DNA of 64,000 nucleotides. It comes from an uncultured Clostridia bacterium (GTDB lineage Bacteria; Bacillota; Clostridia; UBA1381). Of this stretch, positions 59,852-64,000 are shown piece after piece. Under the pieces are notes generated by a model. That model had not been told where the DNA came from and searched no databases. It saw only the letters and a list, made by a program, of their open reading frames with translations. The stretch's first letter is position 1, and every line of letters begins with the position of its first letter. A program made the position numbers and the translations under genes. The stretch lies in assembly GCA_934486735.1 (NCBI GenBank), contig CAKSQL010000005.1, positions 37,265 to 101,264 of the forward strand. Reading direction: 5' to 3'.

Positions 59852-60280
59852 TTATTCTTCCAAAAATTTTATTGCAATTCGATATTTTTCACATCGCCGG
59901 TGTGCCTTTTCGTCAACCGTATCAAGCCTTGATAAATCACTGTTATGCTTTAGATCCGCAAGCTTCACACATTTTGCAATCTTGTTATTTTTTATTTTTA
60001 CTATATAGTCCATGTACGGCTCTGCATCATCGTGCGTGAGTAATTTCAGCGCGTCAAGAATTGACTTTGAAAATCCCTTTAACTCCAATTCCTCGAAGGT
60101 TACATCTGTATCTTCAATAACATCGTGCAAAAGTGCTGTGCAAATCGTTTCTTCATCATTCATCTGCTCTGCAAGATGAATCGGGTGGAATATGTACGGT
60201 ATACCGTTTTTGTCCGTCTGCCCCCTGTGCGCATTGTACGCAATTTTCATTGCCTCTTTGGTAAGCTTCGTGTATATCAT
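59852..60280 (-). CDS. Small HD-domain hydrolase, (p)ppGpp hydrolase-like
   Basis: A 142-residue single-domain protein. It follows the RelA/SpoT hydrolase pattern: HRGQTDKNGIPYIFHPIHLA, ALLHDVIEDTDVTFEEL with the HD pair and ED, and CVKLADLKHNSDLSRLD with the downstream Asp/Asn. No synthetase or ACT domain, so it resembles Mesh1-like small alarmone hydrolases; other nucleotide substrates are possible. AGAAAGG precedes ATG. Confidence 0.85.
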   Translation of the reverse strand: MIYTKLTKEAMKIAYNAHRGQTDKNGIPYIFHPIHLAEQMNDEETICTALLHDVIEDTDVTFEELELKGFSKSILDALKLLTHDDAEPYMDYIVKIKNNKIAKCVKLADLKHNSDLSRLDTVDEKAHRRCEKYRIAIKFLEE

Positions 60281-60340
60281 GGTTTTCCTTTCTTGCTATA
60301 TGTATCCTTCATTACCATCATTAAGAATGAGAAATCATTT

Positions 60341-61036
60341 TTATAACAATTGTTTTAGTCCGGTTAGTGTTTTTACAAACCAGTTTTTGTTGTTAAAAAT
60401 TTCTTTATTTGAATTTAAATGTTGCCAATAAGAAAAAATCAGGTTACCTAACAAACTTATATCCATTACTTTTGGTAAATACTCTAATGCTTCATCATAT
60501 GAATTACAACAGTATTGTTCCTTGAACGATTCGCCATTATCATCAATCCAGCCGAATGATTTGCAATAATTCGCAAAAGAAAGATCCTTTGTAATTTGAT
60601 AACAAGTCAAATTTTCATTATAAAATTTTTCAATCCATTTATCGCAAAAAGAAGTCAATACACCATTAAAATTCTTATATTCTATTTTAATCTTGATAGG
60701 ATTAAAAGGCTCAATTTCTTTAACAAAAATGTTTGTCCAAGGACTATATCCATTCCACAAGTTGTGGAATGGAAAATGCTTCGGTCTTATGCTTATTTTA
60801 TAAAAATTCCTATCGGTAACCGCGCAAACAAAAGGTGTTTCATCACATTGATAAATCTTCCTTATTTTCTCATTGTATGGTTCTTTTTTATATTCTTCCA
60901 AATAAATCTTTTTTGTATTTTCATAATTAGAATTGTATCCGTCAATGATGCATTTTCTTGGCGCTTGTTCAAATTCGTCTAAGGACATTCCAATAAAAAA
61001 CTCGTCACCATCAGGATTATAAGATAAAAGTTGCAT
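60341..61036 (-). CDS. Orphan AT-rich gene, function unknown
   Basis: A 231-residue soluble protein rich in aromatic and Lys/Asn residues (HFPFHNLWNGYSPWTNIF, FGWIDDNGESFKEQYCC). No signal peptide, membrane helix or recognised motif. Start at MQLLSYNPDG with GGAGG five bases upstream. Base composition is clearly more AT-rich than the core genes, which suggests recent acquisition. The size and aromatic composition recall small immunity-type proteins, but that is only a resemblance. Confidence 0.6.
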   Translation of the reverse strand: MQLLSYNPDGDEFFIGMSLDEFEQAPRKCIIDGYNSNYENTKKIYLEEYKKEPYNEKIRKIYQCDETPFVCAVTDRNFYKISIRPKHFPFHNLWNGYSPWTNIFVKEIEPFNPIKIKIEYKNFNGVLTSFCDKWIEKFYNENLTCYQITKDLSFANYCKSFGWIDDNGESFKEQYCCNSYDEALEYLPKVMDISLLGNLIFSYWQHLNSNKEIFNNKNWFVKTLTGLKQLL

Positions 61037-61216
61037 ATATACCTCCATTTAATTTTCGTCATAGCTGTGTTTTTTGTGTCCTATACATTTTCCCAATATG
61101 TTTCCATGCTTAATACAAAATCCAGATTAACTTTTAAGAAAAAATTCTCAATAATTGAGTAGAAATACTTTCTAAAACACTCCTCTCATTCTGTTTTATA
61201 TAGCTCTTTAATAGTT

Positions 61217-61792
61217 TTATTTCCACTTATACCGACATAGCATCTCTCCCTGTTCCCCTATCAATTTTCCCAAATGCTCACTCGAAACGCCGGTTTCTTT
61301 TTCAATCATCTCAAAATATTTGCCGGCAAATATCATACCATTCCCCTGTAACCTCCATTCGTATATTTCACCAAAAACCTCATCGCTGATCGAATCTTCA
61401 TGGCTATTCCAAAAATGCCACTCTGCCTCATCCGCTATCTTACATATTTCGCTGACCGTCAAAAAATGCTCTTTTATGATATCTTCCTTACGTTTAGGAT
61501 AATTAATAAAAAACGGATGTTTCAGATTAAAAAACCAGTCACAAACAAAATTCGATTCCAACAGATACTTTTTGCCGAACTTTTTAACTATGTTGCATTC
61601 AAATTCAAACAACCGCTCCGTCTCTTGCTTATCAAATCCAAGCTTTGATAAGCGTAAATCATACTGTCTGCGATACTCATTTCTGTTTTCAGATAAATAC
61701 AATGCCGCAAATTGTGAAGTCATCAGTCTGCTATATGAATTTTTGTTTTTGATACCATCTATGACATCATAAACTATATTTTTGACTTTCAT
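61217..61792 (-). CDS. Orphan gene downstream of HTH/NTPase/CYTH fusion
   Basis: A 191-residue soluble, helix-rich protein (VKNIVYDVIDGIKNKNSYSR, RRQYDLRLSKLGFDKQETER, HFLTVSEICKIADEAEWHFW). No motif recognised and no signal peptide. It begins nine bases after the stop of the triple-domain gene, so it is almost certainly co-transcribed and may be a functional partner. AT-rich like its neighbour. Confidence 0.6.
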   Translation of the reverse strand: MKVKNIVYDVIDGIKNKNSYSRLMTSQFAALYLSENRNEYRRQYDLRLSKLGFDKQETERLFEFECNIVKKFGKKYLLESNFVCDWFFNLKHPFFINYPKRKEDIIKEHFLTVSEICKIADEAEWHFWNSHEDSISDEVFGEIYEWRLQGNGMIFAGKYFEMIEKETGVSSEHLGKLIGEQGEMLCRYKWK

Positions 61793-61801
61793 ACAAACCT
61801 C

Positions 61802-63106
61802 TCATATACTCGCAAGCGATGCGTTTTTATATTCCTCGTCCTCGGTAACTTCTTTTATTACCTCGATAAAATCAGGGACAGCTACTGTTTCATTTTCGTC
61901 TTTAAGCTCAATTTCCATAATCGCCTTATCGTCCCAAAACGGATAAACATCGATTTCAAAATATTGATTATCATATGTCAGACAATACCTTGTTTTGCGT
62001 ATCTGCCTTTTGCTTGTATCCGCTTCCATAAGCAGTGAAAGGTATTCTTCCTTGCTCAGCCTGCTCTCGGTTTCCACTCTTTTTATATCAGTTACTTTTC
62101 TCTTGGAAGTTCTGTAGTATATGTAGTTTCCGTTTTCTCCCCGCTGCCGCACTCGCACCTCCTCATTGTCTGTAGATTTGAGATATGTTTGTATGATTTC
62201 GACCTTGCGGCAAAGCGGATTTTTTTCAAGCAGCTTTATGTCAGGATAATTTATCAAAAACTTTCGTTCAATTTCAAACGGCTGCGGTTCTCCCAAAAAG
62301 GCTGATATTTCACCGATTAACCGTTTCATTTTATCATCAAAATCCGTACTGTTATCTATAATTCTTAAATGCGGATGCCCCGTCCAAGCTGAAATCAGTT
62401 TTTCGTCCATATCTGCCGCTTCCTCCGGGGTTTCTGTTCGTGCCGAATTGTTTGCAAGCGTATAAAATTCCTCCGCGTCTTTCGCAGCCGTCACAAGGTG
62501 GAAAACCGCATCATATGTGTCTCGAAGCTCTATTTCGTTGAGTTTAAGCTCGGATAGAATACAGCTGAATTCCAAAGCGTTCATATATGCCTTATTATCT
62601 ATTACACCCCTGTCGCAAACTATAAGCACCTTTTCGGCATCAAAAAGCTTTTGCGCCGCCTCATAGAACACTTTTTCCTTTGCGATCTGCAATTTGATTT
62701 GGCAAAGCTGATAATCCGCATTTGTTTCAAGCGTCCACGGAGCAACGCCTCCCCCGATAAGCTCGGTTGCCGTTTCGGGGATAAACAAAACCTTCCACCC
62801 CAACTCGGTAAAAGCATTTTGTATCCGGCTCATCGCCGTTGTTTTTCCTGCACATGGGCCGCCTGTAACAACAATTTTTTCAATTCTCATCTTGTGATCA
62901 CCGCTTTTCTTTAGTAATTCTTCTATCGGAAGCTTAAATATAACCGATAACTTTCTGATAGTGTCCGTTGCAGGCTTTGATTTTCCGCTCTCCCATTTTG
63001 ACACCGCTTTATTTGTCAAGCCAACCATTTCTGCCAATTCCGATTGAGATAATTTTGCCTGTTTTCTTAAATTATATAGCCTGTTCCCAAACTCAAAGTC
63101 GTTCAT
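61802..63106 (-). CDS. HTH / P-loop NTPase / CYTH triple-domain fusion
   Basis: A 434-residue protein with three domains. (1) XRE-type helix-turn-helix at ~6-62 (LRKQAKLSQSELAEMVG, NKAVSKWESGKSKPATDTI). (2) AAA_28/NadR-like NTPase at ~75-265: Walker A VTGGPCAGKTTAM (82-90) and CDRGVIDNKAYM. (3) CYTH/triphosphate tunnel domain at ~278-430, with the ExExK signature EIERKFL, EVRVRQRG, YYRTSKRKV and MEIELKDE. CYTH domains bind inorganic or nucleoside triphosphates, so the protein could sense or process a triphosphate and repress its own operon. Start at MNDFEFGNRL, with GGGAGG seven bases upstream. Confidence 0.88.
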   Translation of the reverse strand: MNDFEFGNRLYNLRKQAKLSQSELAEMVGLTNKAVSKWESGKSKPATDTIRKLSVIFKLPIEELLKKSGDHKMRIEKIVVTGGPCAGKTTAMSRIQNAFTELGWKVLFIPETATELIGGGVAPWTLETNADYQLCQIKLQIAKEKVFYEAAQKLFDAEKVLIVCDRGVIDNKAYMNALEFSCILSELKLNEIELRDTYDAVFHLVTAAKDAEEFYTLANNSARTETPEEAADMDEKLISAWTGHPHLRIIDNSTDFDDKMKRLIGEISAFLGEPQPFEIERKFLINYPDIKLLEKNPLCRKVEIIQTYLKSTDNEEVRVRQRGENGNYIYYRTSKRKVTDIKRVETESRLSKEEYLSLLMEADTSKRQIRKTRYCLTYDNQYFEIDVYPFWDDKAIMEIELKDENETVAVPDFIEVIKEVTEDEEYKNASLASI

Positions 63107-63128
63107 ATTTATTCCTCCCTTCAATATT

Positions 63129-63157
63129 ATTATAGTTCATTTCAAAGTGATAATCAA
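63129..63157 (-). promoter_or_regulatory. Promoter of the HTH/NTPase/CYTH operon
   Basis: Minus strand TTGATT, 17-base spacer, TATAAT, 23 bp upstream of the start codon. AGTGA...TCACT (63147-63165) overlaps the -35 and could be an autoregulatory operator. Nothing else is recognised from 63166 to about 63357. Confidence 0.75.
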
Positions 63158-63357
63158 ATTTTCACTATCGAATTTCGGTAGATGTTTTCAATTATCTTTT
63201 CAATGCCTTTTTTAAAGCATGATCGCTTACTTTTTTATTGTACCATAATCTTAATTTTGAACAGCTGAGCCGCATACTTTTGCACATCAATTCGTACACC
63301 AACAAGTTTGGGTGAAAATGCGGATTATTCCATATTATTTTATCTGACCTGTTATAA

Positions 63358-63457
63358 AAACGCATTACCGCCGCTGCAATACCAAAGGACAAGCTCTCTG
63401 AAAGCATTAAAGAAAAGATTGGAGGACAGCAGCAATGAACAAGACGATAACAAATGA
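63358..63457 (+). pseudogene. Possible 3' end of a conjugative-element sigma factor
   Basis: An open stretch ends LQYQRTSSLKALKKRLED, like the region-4 tail of the sigma-70-family proteins that precede this HTH family in Tn916/Tn1549-type elements; it overlaps the next gene by 23 bases. Upstream coding is lost. A second frame here (IPKDKLSESIKEKIGG) ends at an ATGA overlap, so the reading is uncertain. Confidence 0.35.
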
Positions 63458-63677
63458 CCGAAGTTTAGTGCCCTTCCCCGTCATTGCAGCAGCTTCAAGC
63501 GGTGATGTAACCGCTATGGATATTGTCTTAAAACATTATTCAGGCTATATTTCAGCGCTTGCAACAAGAACTTTATATGACGAAAGCGGGAATCCGCATT
63601 TGTGCATTGATGAGGATATGCGCCGCAGATTGGAAACAAAGCTCATAACAAAAATTTTGCAATTCAATGTAGCGTAA
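63435..63677 (+). CDS. Conjugative-transposon helix-turn-helix protein
   Basis: An 80-residue protein: PFPVIAAASSGDVTAMDIVL, then HYSGYISALATR, TLYDESGNPHLCIDEDMRRR and a KLITKILQF ending. This is the small HTH protein family typical of Tn916/Tn1549-type integrative elements, normally next to a sigma-like gene and followed by excisionase and integrase genes. GGAGG nine bases before ATG. The element's other genes are not in the window, so this is either an edge or a remnant. Confidence 0.85.
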   Translation: MNKTITNDRSLVPFPVIAAASSGDVTAMDIVLKHYSGYISALATRTLYDESGNPHLCIDEDMRRRLETKLITKILQFNVA

Positions 63678-63688
63678 ATCAAATTGAC

Positions 63689-63712
63689 GGAGCGTGTCCC
63701 TTTCCACGCTCC
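63689..63712. terminator. Hairpin after the HTH gene
   Basis: GGAGCGTG pairs with CACGCTCC around an eight-base loop, just past the HTH stop. Weak T-tract. Confidence 0.5.
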
Positions 63713-63731
63713 TGATATTATAATTATCATT

Positions 63732-63769
63732 CTATCAAAACATATTCAAAATCGGGTATGTTTTGATAG
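63732..63769. repeat. 13 bp inverted repeat at right edge
   Basis: CTATCAAAACATA and TATGTTTTGATAG are perfect inverted repeats 12 bases apart. The remaining sequence to 64000 has no gene I can support; TTGACA-like sequence near 63797 could be a promoter for a gene beyond the window. Confidence 0.6.
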
Positions 63770-64000
63770 GCTGATAATAGCTTAAAATAAATGTTCTTTG
63801 ACAAAGAAAGCGCACAGGCGCAGTATAGACAGTCTTTCAACATTCAGTCATAGCAGAGCTTATACAGTAAATGCGCCACGATGGCAGGGGCTTAGATTAT
63901 CAACTTCATTTTCCTTTATGCCGGAGCGAGAAACATTTTTACCGTAAATGCAGAATAAAAGGCAATTCTGCACAGCAATGACGCTATGATGAAATAATGA

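Noticed and set aside
1..64000. tRNA, rRNA, CRISPR array or insertion-sequence transposase
   Set aside because: I looked for cloverleaf-type T-loop sequences, regularly spaced repeats with unique spacers, and DDE or tyrosine recombinase motifs, and saw none.

Overview
The window looks like chromosome of a Gram-positive, probably spore-forming member of the Clostridia. This rests on gene content: a SCIFF ranthipeptide locus (precursor plus radical SAM maturase), a spoIIP homologue, a sporulation/stress-type sigma factor, the murB-rapZ-yvcK-whiA block, an alr-mazE-mazF block, HPr kinase, AGGAGG-type ribosome binding sites and several TTG/GTG starts. The species cannot be named from sequence alone. 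I saw no rRNA, tRNA, CRISPR array, prophage or insertion-sequence transposase.

Layout. 0-8 kb (minus strand): a carbohydrate ABC importer (lipoprotein plus two permeases) followed by three related secreted beta-sandwich proteins; a membrane-bound AraC-type regulator (8.2-10.5 kb) is divergent from it. 10.7-19.5 kb (minus): a sialidase-like protein, a heterodimeric ABC exporter, a SigB/F/G-type sigma factor with a membrane-anchored partner, and PTS enzyme I. Three copies of a short palindromic repeat lie between these genes. 19.9-28.6 kb: ung-polA, an SGNH esterase, spoIIP, a YoaP-like acetyltransferase, a small AraC regulator and a DMT transporter. 28.8-36.7 kb: another ABC exporter with a long structured leader, a putatively LexA-controlled uvrBA operon and a HAD phosphatase. 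37-40.3 kb (minus): SCIFF locus, TIGR04086-type membrane protein, yajC, rpmB. 40.5-52.6 kb (plus): hprK-murB-rapZ-yvcK-whiA and a P-loop/Asp23 fusion, NfeD-SPFH, an RdgB-type NTP pyrophosphatase, acpS, nnr, alr and mazEF. 52.8-58 kb (minus): GH38 alpha-mannosidase and GH36 alpha-galactosidase. 58.3-64 kb: accessory region with a P-type ATPase pseudogene, a VWA protein preceded by a tiny coupled ORF, a small HD hydrolase, two orphan AT-rich genes, an HTH/NTPase/CYTH triple fusion, and a fragment of a Tn916/Tn1549-type conjugative element at the right edge.

Themes. The glycosidases, sialidase-like protein, esterase, sugar importer and secreted lectin-like proteins suggest life on complex host or plant glycans. 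Enzyme I and HPr kinase fit carbon catabolite control, although no HPr or EII gene is in view. The observations most worth following are the palindromic repeat family, the HTH/NTPase/CYTH cluster at 59-63 kb, the structured leader at 30.5-30.9 kb, the P-loop/Asp23 fusion, and the triplicated secreted proteins. Starts were moved from the longest possible ORF wherever a Shine-Dalgarno sequence clearly favoured an internal codon. All functional calls are from reading motifs; no database search was run.
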